Shown here: positions 1 through 11,814 of the stretch, in pieces
Layout of the letters: the number at the start of each line of letters is the position of its first letter
Position numbering within the stretch: position 1 is the stretch's first letter
Source: Thinopyrum elongatum
Lineage: Eukaryota > Streptophyta > Magnoliopsida > Poales > Poaceae
NCBI GenBank assembly: GCA_011799875.1
Contig: CM022303.1
Span: 425,729,938 to 425,793,937, forward strand
Direction: 5' to 3'
DNA: 64,000 nucleotides
Program-made: the position numbers and the translations under genes
Notes under the pieces: generated by a model
Seen by the model: the letters and a program-made list of their open reading frames with translations, nothing else
Databases searched by the model: none
Told to the model about the DNA's origin: nothing

Positions 1-801
1 TGATGTGATATACGTTGTTGTACGGGATGATCATGTTTTGTAAAAGTTATCGGCAATTAGCAGGAGCCTTATGGTTGTCGCTTTGTTGTATGAAATGCAA
101 ACGCCATGTAATTTCTTTACTTTATCACTAACCGGTAGCGATAGTTGTTGAAGCAATAGTTGGCGAGACGACCACGACGCTACGACGGAGATCAAGGTGT
201 CGAGCCGGTGACGATGGAGATCATGACGTTGCTTTGGAGATGGAGATCAAAAGCACAAGATGATGATGGCCATATCATGTCACATATTTTGATTGCATGT
301 GATGTTTATCTTTATGCATCTTATTTTGCTTAGTACGGCGGTAGCATTATAAGATGATCCCTTAACTAAATTTCAAGGTATAAGTGTTCTCCCCGAGTAT
401 GCACAATTGCGTAAGTTCTTCGTGCTGAGGCACCATGTGATGATTGGGTGTGATAGGCTCTACGTTCACATACAACGGGTGCAAGCCAGTTTTGCACATG
501 CGGAATACTCGGGTTAAACTTGACTAGCCTAGCATGTACAGACATGGCCTCGGAACACTGGAGACCGAAAGGTCGAATGTGAATCATATAGTAGATATGA
601 TCAACATAGAGATGTTCACCATTGATGACTACTCCATCTCACGTGATGATCGGACATGGTTTAGTTGATTTGGATCACGTATCATTTAGATGACTTGAGG
701 GGTGTCTATCTAAGTGGGAGTTCTTAAGTAATATGATTAATTGAACTTAATTTATCATGAACTTAGTCCTGATAGTTTTTGCATATCTTTGTTGTAGATC
801 A
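1..801 (+). other. Angela-1 untranslated leader
   Basis: Non-coding sequence between the (unseen) 5' LTR and the gag start. It holds no ORF that continues into gag; the short reverse ORF at 366-587 has no recognisable domain. The style, with runs such as gatggagatcatgacg, matches the long leader typical of Angela/BARE elements. The primer binding site is outside the window. Confidence 0.7.
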
Positions 802-3800
802 ATGGCCCGTGCTACCGTTCCCTTGAATTTTAATGCGTTCCTAGTGAAAGCTAAGTTGAAAGATGATGGTAGCAACTACACATACTGGGTCCGTAACTTG
901 AGGATTATCCTCATTGCTGCACAGAAGAATTATGTCCTTGATGCACCGCTAGGTGAAAGGCCTGTTGCAGGAGCAGATGTTGACGTTATGAACGTCTGGC
1001 AAGCTCGATCTGATGACTACTCGATAGTTCAGTGTGCCATGCTTTACGGCTTAGAATCGGGACTTCAAAGACGTTTTGAACGTCATGGACCATATGAGAT
1101 GTTCCAGGAGTTGAAGTTAATATTTCAAGCAAATGCCCGAGTTGAGAGATCTGAAGTCTCCAACAAGTTCTATAGCTACAAGATGGAGGAGAACAGTTCT
1201 GTCAGTGAACACATACTCAGAATGTCTGGATATCATAATCACTTGACTCAGCTGGGAGTTAATCTTCCAGATGATTGTGTCATTGACGGAGTTCTTCAAT
1301 CACTGCCACCAAGCTATAAAGGCTTCGTGATGAACTATAATATGCAAGGGATGGAAAAGACTATTCCCGAGCTCTTCGCAATGCTCAAAGCTGCGGAGGT
1401 AGAAATCAAGAAGGAGCATCAAGTGTTGATGGTTAACAAGACCACTAGTTTCAAGAAAAAGGGCAAGGGAAAGAAGGGGAACTTCAAGAAGAATGGCAAG
1501 CTAGTTGCCACTCCCGGGAAGAAACCCAAAGCTGGACCCAAGCTTGAAACTGAGTGCTTCTATTGCAAAGGGACTGGTCACAGGAAGCGAAATTGCCCCA
1601 AGTATTTGGCGGATAAGAAGGATGGCAAAGTGAACAAAGGTATATTTGATATACATGTTATTGATGTGTACCTTACTAATTCTCGTAGTAGTGCATGGGT
1701 ATTTGATACCGGTTCGATTGCTCATATTTGTAACTCGAAACAGGGACTACGGATTAAATGAAGATTGGCTAAGGACGAGGTGATGATGCGCGTCGGGAAT
1801 GGTTCCAAGGTCGATGTGATCGCCGTCGGCACGCTACCTCTACATCTACCTTCGGGATTAGTTTTAGACCTGAATAATTGTTATTTGGTGCCAGCGTTGA
1901 GCATGAACATTATATCTGGATCTTGTTTAGTGTGAGATGGTTATTCATTTAAATCAGAGAATAATGGTTGTTCTATTTATATGAGTAATATCTTTTATGG
2001 TCATGCACCCTTGAAGAGTGGTCTATTTCTATTGAATCTCGATCGTGGTGATACACATATTCATAATATTGAAGTCAAAAGATGCAAAGTTGATAATGAT
2101 AGTGCAACATATTTGTGGCACTGCCATTTAGGTCATATTGGTGTAAAGCACATGAAGAAACTCCATGCACATGGACTTTTGGAATCACTTGATTATGAAT
2201 CATTTGATACTTGCGAACCATGCCTCATGGGCAAGATGACTAAAACTCTGTTCTCCGGAACAATGGAACGAGCTAATGACTTATTGGAAATAATACATAC
2301 CGATGTATGCGGTCCGATGAGTGTTGAGGCTTGTGGCGGGTATCGATATTTTCTGACCTTCACAGGTGATTTGAGCAGATATGGATATATCTACTTAATG
2401 AAACACAAGTCTGAAACATTTGAAAATATCAAAGAATTTCAGAGTGAAGTGGAGAATCATCGCAACGAGAAAATAAAGTTTCTACGATCTGATCGTGGAG
2501 GTGAATATTTGAGTTACGAGTTTGGCCTTCATTTAAAACAATGTGGAATAGTTTCACAACTCACGCCACCTGGAACACCACAGCGTAATTTTGTGTCCGA
2601 ATGTCATAACCGTACTTTATTAGATATGGTGCGATCTATGATGTCTCTTACCGATTTACCACTATCTTTTTGGGGTTATGCATTAGAGACAGTTGCATTC
2701 ACGTTAAATAGGGCACCATCAAAATCCGTTGAGATGACACCGTATGAACTGTGGTTTGGCAATAAACCTAAGCTGTCGTTTCTTAAAGTTTGGGGATGCG
2801 ATGCTTATGTCAAAAGGCTTCAGCCTGATAAGTTCGAACCCAAATCAGAGAAGTGCGTCTTCATAGGATACCCTAAGGAAACAATTGGGTATACCTTCTA
2901 CCACAGATCCGAAGGCAAGATCTTTGTTGCCAAGAATGGAACCTTTCTAGAGAAGGAGTTTCTCTCGAAAGAAGTGAGTGGGAGGAAAGTAGAACTTGAT
3001 GAGGTAATTGTACCTTCTCTCAATTTGGAAAGTAGCTCATCCGAGAAATCCGTTCCCGTGATGCCTACACCAACTGGAGAGGAAGCTAATGATAAAGATC
3101 ATGAAACTTTAGATCAAGTTACTACAGAACCTCGTAGGTCAACCAGAGCACGATCCGCACCAGAGTGGTACGACAATCCTATTCTGGAAGTCATGTTACT
3201 TGACCATGACGAACCTACGAACTATGAACAAGCTATGATGAGCCCAGATTCCGATAAATGGCTTGAGGCCATGAAATCTGAGATAGGATCCATGTATGAG
3301 AACGAAGTATGGACTTTGGTGGATTTGCCCGATGATCGGCGACCCATAGAGAATAAATGGATCTTCAAGAAGAAGAATGACGCTGATGGTAATGTTACTT
3401 CCTATAAAGCTCGACTTGTCGCAAAAGGTTTTTGACAAGTTCAAGGAGTTGACTACGATGAGACTTTCTCACCCGTAGCGATGCTTAAGTCTGTCCGAAT
3501 CATGTTAGCAATTGCCGCATTTTATGATTATGAAATTTGGCAAATGGACGTCAAAACTGCATTCCTTAATGGATTTCTTAAAGAAGAGTTGTATATGATG
3601 CAACCAGAAGGTTTTGTCGATCCTAAAGGTGCTAACAAAGTGTGCAAGCTCTAGCGATCCATTTATGGACTGGTGCAAGCATCTCGGAGTTGGAATATAC
3701 ACTTTGATGAGGTGATCAAAGCATATGGTTTTATACAGACTTTCGGAGAAGCCTGTATTTACAAGAAAGTGAGTGGGAGCTCTGTAGCATTTCTAATATT

Positions 3801-4785
3801 ATATGTGGATGACATATTGTTGATTGGAAATGATATAGAATTTCTGGATAGCATAAAAGGATACTTGAATAAAAGTTTTTCAATGAAAGACCTCGGTGAA
3901 GCTACTTATATATTGGGCATCAAGAACTATAGAGATAGATCAAGACGCTTGATAGGACTTTCACAAAGCACATACCTTGATAAAGTTTCGAAGAAGTTCA
4001 AAATGGATCAGTCAAAGAAAGGGTTCTTGCCTGTGTTACAAGGTGTGAAGTTGAGTCGGACTCAATGCCCGACCACTGCAGAAGATAGAGAGAAAATGAA
4101 AGTCATTCCCGATGCCTCAGCCATAGGTTCTATCATGTATGCTATGCTGTGTACCAGACCTGATGTGTGCCTTGCTATAAGTTTAGCAGGGAGGTACCAA
4201 AGTAATCCAGGAGTGGATCACTGGACAGCGGTCAAGAACATCCTGAAGTACCTGAAAAGGACTAAGGATATGTTTCTCGTTTATGAAGGTGACAAAGAGC
4301 TCATCGTAAATGGTTACGTCAATGCAAGCTTTGACACTGATCCGGATGACTACAAGTCACAAACCGGATACGTATTTTTATTGAATGGTGGAGCTGTCAG
4401 TTGGTGTAGTTCCAAGCAGAGCGTCGTGGCGGGATCTACGTGTGAAGCGAAGTACATAGCTGCTTCGGAAGCAGCAAATGAAGGAGTCTGGATGAAGGAG
4501 TTCATATCCGATCTAGGTGTAATACCTAGTGCATCGGGTCCAATGAAAATCTTTTGTGACAATACTAGAGCAATTGCCTTGGCGAAGGAATCCAGATTTC
4601 ACAAAAATACCAAACACATCAAGAGACGCTTCAACTCCATCCGTGATCTAGTCAAGGAGGGAGACATGGAGATTTGCAAAATACATACGGATCTGAATGT
4701 GGCAGACCCATTGACTAAGCCTCTTCCACGAGCAAAACATGATCAGCACCAAGACTCCATGGGTGTTAGAATCATTACTTTGTAA
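802..4785 (+). pseudogene. Angela-1 gag-pol polyprotein, broken by four in-frame stops
   Basis: A single ancestral frame runs from ATG 802 to TAA 4785 (about 1,327 codons) with no frameshift. Gag carries a CCHC knuckle (CFYCKGTGHRKRNC, around 1555-1600). The protease motif FDTGS is at about 1700. Integrase follows, with its HHCC finger at about 2110-2230 and catalytic Asp residues in TDVCGP and RSDRGGEY. Reverse transcriptase has YVDD at about 3802-3813, and RNase H ends before TKPLPRA. Stops interrupt it at 1759 (TGA), 1933 (TGA), 3433 (TGA) and 3652 (TAG). Each is one C-to-T change from Arg CGA or Gln CAG, fitting deamination of methylated cytosine. It cannot make a full polyprotein. I chose ATG 802 over the upstream in-frame ATG 757 because the Gag-like residues begin there. 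Confidence 0.93.
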
Positions 4786-4818
4786 TCTAGATTATTGACT
4801 CTAGTGCAAGTGGGAGAC

Positions 4819-6562
4819 TGAAGGAAATATGCCCTAGAGGCAATAATAAAGTTGTTATTTTGTATTTCCTTATTCATGATAAATGTTTATTATTCATGCT
4901 AGAACTGTATTAACCGAAAACTTGATACATGTGTGGATACATAGACAAAACACTGTGTCCCTAGTATGCCTCTACTTGACTAGCTCGTTAATCAAAGATG
5001 GCTAAGTTTCCTAGCCATAGACATGTGTTGTCATTTGATGAACGGGATCACATCATTAGGAGAATGATGTGCTGGACAAGACCCATTCGTTAGCTTAGCA
5101 TTATGATCATTCAGTTTTATTGCTACTGGTTTCTTCATGTCAAATACATATTCCTCCGACTATGAGATTATGAAACTCCCGGATACCGGAGGAATGCCTT
5201 GTGTGCTATCAAATGTCACAATGTAACTGGGTGATTATAAAGATGCTCTACAGGTATCTCCGAAGGTGTTTGTCGGGTTGGCATATATCGAGATTAGGAT
5301 TTGTCACTCCGAGTATCGGAGAGGTATCTCTGGGCCCTCTCGGTAATGCACATCATAAGAAGCCTTGCAAGCAATGTGACTAATGAGTTAGTTGCGGGAT
5401 GATGCATTACGGAACGAGTAAAGAGACTTGCCGGTAACGAGATTGAACTAGGTATGAAGATACCGATGATCAAATCTCGGGCAAGTAACATACCGATGAC
5501 AAAGGGAATAATGTATGTTGTCATAACGGTTCGACCGATAAAGATCTTCGTAGAATATGTGGGAGCCAATATGAGCATCCAGGTTCTGCTGTTGGTTATT
5601 GACCGGAGAGGTGTCTCGGTCATGTCTACATAGTTCTCAAACCCGTAGGGTCCGCACGCTTAACGTTCGATGACGATTTGTATTATATGAGTTATGTGAT
5701 TTGGTGACCGAATGTTGTTCGGAGTCCCGGATGAGATCACGGACATGACGAGGATTCTCGAAATGGTCGAGAGGTAAAGATTCATATATAGGATGATAGT
5801 ATTCGGACACTGAAAGTGTTCCGGGGGTACCGGGTACGTATCGGGTCACCGGAAGGGGTTCCGGGCAAACCCCGGCAAACTACATGGGCCTAATGGGCCA
5901 AGAGGGGGAAAACCAGCCCCTAAGGGGCTGGTGCGCCCCCATGTAGGCCGAATTGGGGGGAAAGGAAAGGGGGGAAGAGAGAAGGAAGGGAAGGGATTCG
6001 GCCTCCCCCTTCCTTCCCTCCCCCTCCTCCTTCCTTCCCCCTCCGACACTTATGGAAGGGGGGAAGGCCGACTTGTGGGAGGCGCCCAAGTAGGATCCCC
6101 TTGCTGCCCCTCTCCCTCTCCCACCTATATATATGTGGGGGGGGGGCACCGCTAGAACACACAATATTGATTCCTAGCCGTGTGCGGCGCCCCCCTCCAC
6201 AGTTTACGCCTCCAGTCATATTCACGTAGTGCTTAGGCGAAGCCCTACGCGGATCACTTCACCATCACCGTCATCACGCTGTCGTGTTGACGCAACTCTC
6301 CCTCGACACTTTGCTGGATCAAGAGTTCGAGGGACGTCATCGAGCTGAACGTGTGTAGAACTCGGAGGTGCCGTACGTTCCGTGCTTGATCGGTCGGAAC
6401 GAGAAGAAGTTCGACTACATCAACCACGTTAACAAATGCTTCCGCTTTCGGCCTACGAGGGTACATGGACACACTCTCCCCCTCTCGTTGCTATGCATCT
6501 CCTAGATAGATCTTGCGTGAGCGTAGGAATTTTTTTGAAATTGCATGCTACGTTTCCCAACA
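4819..6562 (+). repeat. Angela-1 3' LTR (1,744 bp)
   Basis: It starts TG at 4819 immediately after the purine-rich tract gtgcaagtgggagac (4804-4818) and ends CA at 6562. A TATA box (ctatatatatg, about 6125-6135) lies in the right part, as expected for the LTR promoter. A homologous LTR in reverse orientation is at 59743-61496 but belongs to a different insertion. Confidence 0.92.
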
Positions 6563-9004
6563 TATACTGCTACACCTACATGCCGTTCGGGTTGCGCAAT
6601 GCCGGAGCAACCTTCCTGCGGCTGATGCACATTGCCTTGGGCAAGTAGCTCAGGAGGAACACCGAGGCTTACGTCGACGACATAGTGGTCAAGTCCCGGG
6701 AGGCAAGAACCCTCGTTGAAGATCTGGAGGAGACGTTCACCAACTTGCGCAAGGTGAAATTACGGCTCAACCCGGAGAAGTGCGTGTTCGGCGTCCCGTC
6801 CGGCAAGCTGTTAGGGTTCCTAGTGTCGCACAGAGGGATTGAGGCCAACCCAGAAAAGGTCAAAGCAATAGAGAGGATGAGCCCGCCGCAAACTCTTAAG
6901 GAAATGCAGAAGCTGACAGGCTGTGTGACCTCGCTTGGGCGCTTCATCTCCAAGCTAGGCGAGCGCGCCCTCCCATTCTTCAAGCTGATGAAAAAGAAGG
7001 GCCCGTTTGAATGGACTCCCAAGGCCGACGCGGCTTTCCAAGACCTCAAGAAGTACCTCACCAACCCGCCGGTGATGGTAGCGCCTCGCCCCCTTGAACC
7101 CCTGGTGCTTTACCTGGCCTCCACGTCTCATTCAGCCAGCGCGGCGCTCGTGGCGGTCCACGAAGAGCATGCGGCCAAGGGTGTGCGGCGCGGTGCCCCG
7201 CACCCGTCCAAGGCGCTGCGACCTCAGGACGGTGCGCGTGAGGCCTCAACCGTACCATCAGGAGATGGGGCCCCTAAAGCTGGGGCTCCTGAAGTTGGGG
7301 CCCCTGAGGCAACAGTGGCCCTCCCAGAGGACAAGGCTCCTGAGGCTCCTCCGCCTCAGGAGGAGCAAGACCCGGTGGACGCTTCCTCCCTCATCGAGCA
7401 TCCCGTTTACTTCGTCAACACTGTGCTGCATGACGCGCGGGCGCATTACCCCATGCCACAGAAGCTCCTCCTCGCACTCCTCGTCGCTTCCAGGAAGCTG
7501 CATCACTATTTCCAAGGCCACCCCATCAAGGTCATCTCAGCCTACCCCCTGGAGAGGGTGCTCCGGAGCCCCAACGCCGCCGGAAGGGTCGCCAAATGGA
7601 ATATTGAGTTGCAGGCATTCCAGCTGGAATTCAGCACCACCAGAGTCATCAAGGGCGCGACCCTCGCTGACTTTGTGGCTGAATGGACTGACGCACCCAG
7701 CCAAGAAGTAGGTGAGGACCGCTCTCTCGCCCCGGGAGACAAGGCACCTGACGGCAGGGTCATGTACTTCGATGGCGTGTTTGAGCGCCAGGGTGCGGGG
7801 GCTAGAGCCCTGCTCATCTCGCCTACCCAAGACAAGCTCTACTACACCATGCAACTCTGCTTCCAGCGCGGCGAGAAGGTCTCCAACAACATCGCCGAGT
7901 TCGAGGGCCTGATCGCCGGGCTCAAGGCCACGGCTGCTCTGGGGGTCAGGCGCCTCACCATCAGGGGCGACTCCCAGCTCCTTGTCAACTTCTTGAACAA
8001 GGAGTACACGCTAAAGGACGAGCACATGGAGGCATACCTCGAGGAGGTACGCAAAATTGAGAAACAATTCTTAGGCTTGGAATTGCAGCACGTACCGCGT
8101 GACACGAACAAGGAGGCGGACGACATCGCCAAGAGGGCGTCCCGGCGCCTCCCCAAGGATCCTGGCGTCTTCAAGGAGTGGCTCTTCAGGCCATCGGCAG
8201 TTCCCCCCGCTGCCGGGCCGGCGCTGCCTCGGGTGGAGCTACCCACGGCACCCACCACGGGCGCCCCAGCCTGTGGCCCAGCCTCAGGGGCCCGTCTGCT
8301 CCACGCGCTTGAGCCTCAGGAGGAGTGCTGGACCAAGGAATTCAAGGCGTACCTGCTTCAGGGCACCCTGCCAGAGAAGGAAGAAGATGCGGAGCGGGTG
8401 GCCCGCTAGGCCACCGCATACTGCATCCAGGACGGCGAGCTCTACCGAAGGCGCCCAAACGACATCTCCCTATGATGCATCTCCAAGGAGCAGGGGTGCG
8501 AGCTGCTGGCCGACATACACGGTGGGGATTGCGGGCATCACTCCTCATCGTGCACCCTTGTGGGCAAGGTGTTCCAGAGCGGATTCTACTGGCCCACAGC
8601 GCTCAACGACGCCGCTGAATTGGTAAGATCTTGTAAAGCCTATCAATTCCATGCTAAGCAGATCCACCAACCCGCTCAGGGCCTCCAACCATCCCGCTCT
8701 CATGGCCATTTGCGGTCTGGGGGTTGGACATCTTGGGGCCGTTTCCTCGAGCGCCTAGGGGCTACCGCTACCTCTACGTCGCCATCGACAAGTTCACCAA
8801 GTGGGCGGAGGTGGAAGCCGTCTGCACCATCCTGGGCGGCTCTGCGGTCAAGTTCATCAAGGGCCTCGTGAGCCGCTTCGGGGTGCCCAACCGCATCATC
8901 ACCGACAATGGCTCCCAGTTCACGAGCAACCTCTTTAAAACATATTGTGCTAACCTTGGGACGCAGATATGCTACGCTTCAGTGGCGCACCCACGGAGCA
9001 ATGG
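6563..9004 (+). pseudogene. Tat-1 pol, part 1: RT, RNase H, second (archaeal-type) RNase H, start of integrase
   Basis: After the Angela-1 insertion the RT resumes with YMPFGLRNAGATF and AYVDDIVVKSR (YVDD at about 6670). The connection and RNase H region continues to about 7690, with a Pro/Ala/Glu-rich linker of GAP/APE repeats at about 7180-7380. A second RNase H follows: YFDG (about 7765), AEFEGL (about 7897), GDSQLL (about 7968) and KEADDIAKRAS (about 8113), giving the D-E-D-D residues. Integrase begins near 8560, with DKFTKW, ITDNGSQF and PRSNG. Stops are TAG 6646, TAG 8407 and TGA 8473, all C-to-T type. A one-base loss near 8688 shifts the frame. The gene is then split at 9004 by the Maximus-like insertion. 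Confidence 0.9.
9000..9004 (+). repeat. Left target-site duplication AATGG of the Maximus-like element
   Basis: AATGG at 9000-9004 is repeated exactly at 18245-18249 on the other side of the insertion. Removing the element and one copy restores the integrase reading frame across the junction. Confidence 0.97.
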
Positions 9005-10670
9005 TGAAAGCACAAGTGCTCCCTGGGTGATTTTGGTAATTAATGTCAACATATCTCTTGTTGGACTAATACCTTTATCTAGCATATTTCAGATAAGTTC
9101 AACAGTGGAGTGGCAGGACAAGAGGATGTGGAACCCCTTCAAGATGCTAAGGACACATATTGGCTCAAGCTCAAGACTCTACTCTTTTCATTTTAGTGAT
9201 CCAAGATCACATTGAGTCCATAGGAAAGCCAATACTATTAAAAGGGGATGAGGTGTTGCTTAATGGCTTGCTTGCTCAAAATGCTTAGTGATATGCTCCA
9301 AAAACCCTCAACCTCTTTCTCATATCCACATATGTCCCAAACCAAAAGTCAAACTCGGCCCCACCGATTTCATAAATCCGGCGCCGCCGAGTTCATTTGA
9401 CATAGCCACTGCCAGAAACCCTAATCAGTTCGGTCTCACCGATAGGGATCTCGGTCTCACCGAGATGGGATTGCTAACTCTCTGTTTCCCTTTGTAAAGT
9501 TTCGGTCCAACCGAGATGAGCGATCGGTCCCACCGAGTTTGCAATGCAAACTCTCTGTTTCCTTTTCGTAATGTTTCGGTCCCACCGAAATGAGCGATCG
9601 GTCCCACCGAGTTTGCCTGACCAACTCTCTGTTTGCCTATTACAAAAATCGGTCTCACCGAGTTCATGTAATCGGTCACACCGAGATTACGTTATGCCCT
9701 AACCCTAACGAAATCGGTCTCACCGAGTTGACGTGTCAGTCCCACCGAAAATCCTAACATTCACATTTTGAACTAAATCGGTCTGACCGAGTTTCACTAT
9801 TCAGTCCCACCGAGTTTGGTAAATTGTGTGTAACGGTTAGATTTTGTGTGGAGGCTATATATACCCCTCCACCCTTCCTCCATTAGAGGAGAGAGCCATC
9901 AGAACATGCCTACACTTCCAGCATTCATTTTCTGAGAGAGAACCACCTACTCATGTGTTGAGACCAAGATATTCCAATCCTACCATAAGAAACTTGATCT
10001 CTAGCCTTCCCCAAGTTGCTTTCCACTCAAATCATCTTTCCACCAAATCCAAATCTGTGAGAGAGAGTTGAGTGTTGGGGAGACTATCATTTGAAGCACA
10101 AGAGCAAGGAGTTCATCATCAACACACCGTCTATTACCTTTTGGAGAGTGGTGTCTCCTAGATTGGTTAGGTGTCACTTGGGAGCCTCCGTCAAGATTGT
10201 GGAGTTGAACCAAGGAGTTTGTAAGGGCAAGGAGATCGCCTACTTCGTGAAGATCTACCCGAGTGAGGCAAGTCCTTCATGGGCGATGGCCATGGTGGGA
10301 TAGACAAGGTTGCTTCTTCGTGGACCCTTCGTGGGTGGAGCCCTCCGTGGACTCGCGCAGCCGTTACCCTTTGTGGGTTGAAGTCTCCATCAACGTGGAT
10401 GTACGATAGCACCACCTATCGGAACCACGCCAAAAATCTCCGTGTCTCCAATTGCGTTTGCACATTCCAATCCCATCCCTTTACATTCTTGCAAGTTGCA
10501 TGCTTTACTTTCCGCTGCTCATATACTCTTGCCATGCTTGCTTGATATGTATTGTGAATGTTTAAACTTGTGCTAAAACTCCACCTTAACTTGAAGAACA
10601 TAAAAATTGCCACATTTATTTGTTGAGGGTCTATTCACCCCCCTCTAGACACCTCTTCTCGATCCTTTCA
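9005..10670 (+). repeat. Maximus-like 5' LTR (1,666 bp)
   Basis: Bounded by TG/CA and matched along its length by 16574-18244. The part from about 9350 to 9830 carries more than a dozen short TCGGT...ACCGA motifs, many of them self-complementary. A TATA box (ctatatatac) lies at 9855-9864, followed by a GA- and CT-rich transcribed stretch. Confidence 0.95.
9855..9864 (+). promoter_or_regulatory. TATA box of the Maximus-like 5' LTR
   Basis: ctatatatac followed by cctccaccc; the same box is at 17424-17433 in the 3' LTR. It is the likely core promoter for the genomic RNA of the element, with a start expected about 30 bases downstream. Confidence 0.7.
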
Positions 10671-10672
10671 AT

Positions 10673-10684
10673 TGGTATCAGAGC
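10673..10684 (+). other. Primer binding site, initiator Met tRNA type
   Basis: TGGTATCAGAGC begins two bases after the 5' LTR end, the standard Copia primer site complementary to the 3' end of initiator Met tRNA. Confidence 0.92.
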
Positions 10685-10725
10685 ATTGGTCTCCATTGCT
10701 TTGGTTTAATCACCATTGGAGGAAG

Positions 10726-11814
10726 ATGGATGAGTCTACGATGGGGAGTTTTAGACGTAGAGTGCCTATGCTTGATGGGGAGTTCTTTCATGAATGGAAA
10801 AATGAGATGCTTGAGATTTTCAATGAATATCACTTGAACAAGTACATTACTAGCCCTTGTGCGCCCCTTGTTAATCCTTTGCATCCTACCCCCGATGAAT
10901 CTATTGACATGATTTGCAATCTTAGAACTATCAATCTTATCACTAGAGGATTGCCTGGAAACTTGATAGGTCGCTTGCCTACTCTTGATTGTGCCTATAC
11001 CATATGGAGATTTCTTGAGGAAAGATTTCCAAACTACTCCTTGAAAAACTTAGATGAGATTCTTCATAAGTCCATTGCTTTAAATAAGATGAGTCCAAAT
11101 GATCCTAAGTTTGGTGATTGTCTATTTGAGCTTCGTGACCTTATGCGTGCCAAAGGAGATGTTGGAATCATTAGTAATATCATTTCCGAAGTCATTAGAA
11201 TTCATAAAGATGAACATTGTCATGGTCATAAAGCTAATGAATCACTCTCTCTAGGTAATGATCAATCACAAGACGATGTCGAACATGGATACTATGATGA
11301 GGATGATGATAGTGACTTTGATCTCGATGAGTCTATGAGACACTTTGGTCTTATGGCTAATCTTCGCGGCTACATGGCTGGAGGAAAGGAATGGGTTCTT
11401 GATAGTGGATATACCGATCACATGACCGGAGACAAGGATATGTTTCGTGAGCTTGCTGAAAACGACGGCCCTCGAAAGTATGTCACTTTTGGTGATAACT
11501 CAAAGGGTAAGGTGGTTGGCCTTGGTAAGGTGGCCATCTCACATGACAGCTCTATCCAAAATGTTATGCTCATTGAATCTATTGGCTATAATCTACTTTC
11601 CGTATCTAGACTAGCTGACTTCGGTTTCAATGTCCTATTTACTGAGGTAGATTGCCAAGTGTTTCGAAGAGATAATCATAAAATGGTCTTTACCGGTATA
11701 CGTAGAGGTGATCTATACATTGTTGATTTCACTAAAAAGGCTCAACCTACAATTTGCTTAATTGCTAAATCTTCTAAAGGCTGGGTTAGGTCATGTGGGC
11801 ATGCGAAATCTTGA
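10726..11814 (+). pseudogene. Maximus-like Gag and protease, shortened, frame lost at the protease-integrase junction
   Basis: Translation from ATG 10726 gives about 362 residues. The Gag core (around VPMLDGEFFHEWKNEM and LEERFPNYSLKNLDEI) runs into an acidic stretch (DEDDDSDFDLDE, about 11298-11333) and then directly into protease (WVLDSGYTDHMTG, about 11393-11430). No CCHC zinc knuckle is visible between Gag and protease. The protease has DSG in place of the commoner DTG and is otherwise well formed. The frame ends at a stop at 11812-11814, soon after a small deletion near 11785-11795 that moves integrase to another frame. Start 10726 is preferred to the in-frame ATG at 10672, which overlaps the primer site. 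Confidence 0.85.

Larger units (their letters stand above)
1..6562 (+). mobile_element. Angela-1: Ty1/Copia LTR retrotransposon (Angela/WIS/BARE type), 5' end outside window
   Basis: The internal region and 3' LTR of a Copia element. Domain order (Gag, protease, integrase, reverse transcriptase, RNase H) is the Copia order, seen in one forward frame from 802 to 4785. The 3' LTR starts TGAAGGAAATATGCCCTAG at 4819 and ends in CCCAACA at 6562, which I recognise as the Angela/WIS/BARE LTR style. The sequence resumes in the Tat reverse transcriptase at 6563, so the element is inserted in that gene. The 5' LTR and left target duplication lie outside the window; the bases TATAC at 6563-6567 should be the right-hand target duplication. 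Confidence 0.93.

Noticed and set aside
5846..6225. Several GC- and G/C-run-rich ORFs in the Angela-1 LTR.
   Set aside because: They lie in the LTR promoter and transcribed region, with low-complexity composition and no counterpart motif.
6685..8626. Numerous overlapping ORFs in other frames over the Tat pol region.
   Set aside because: High GC content removes stops in all frames; only the pol frame shows RT, RNase H and integrase motifs.
9844..10071. Short ORFs repeated at 9844-10071 and 17413-17730 as a possible conserved small gene.
   Set aside because: They are the same LTR sequence present twice because the element has two LTRs.
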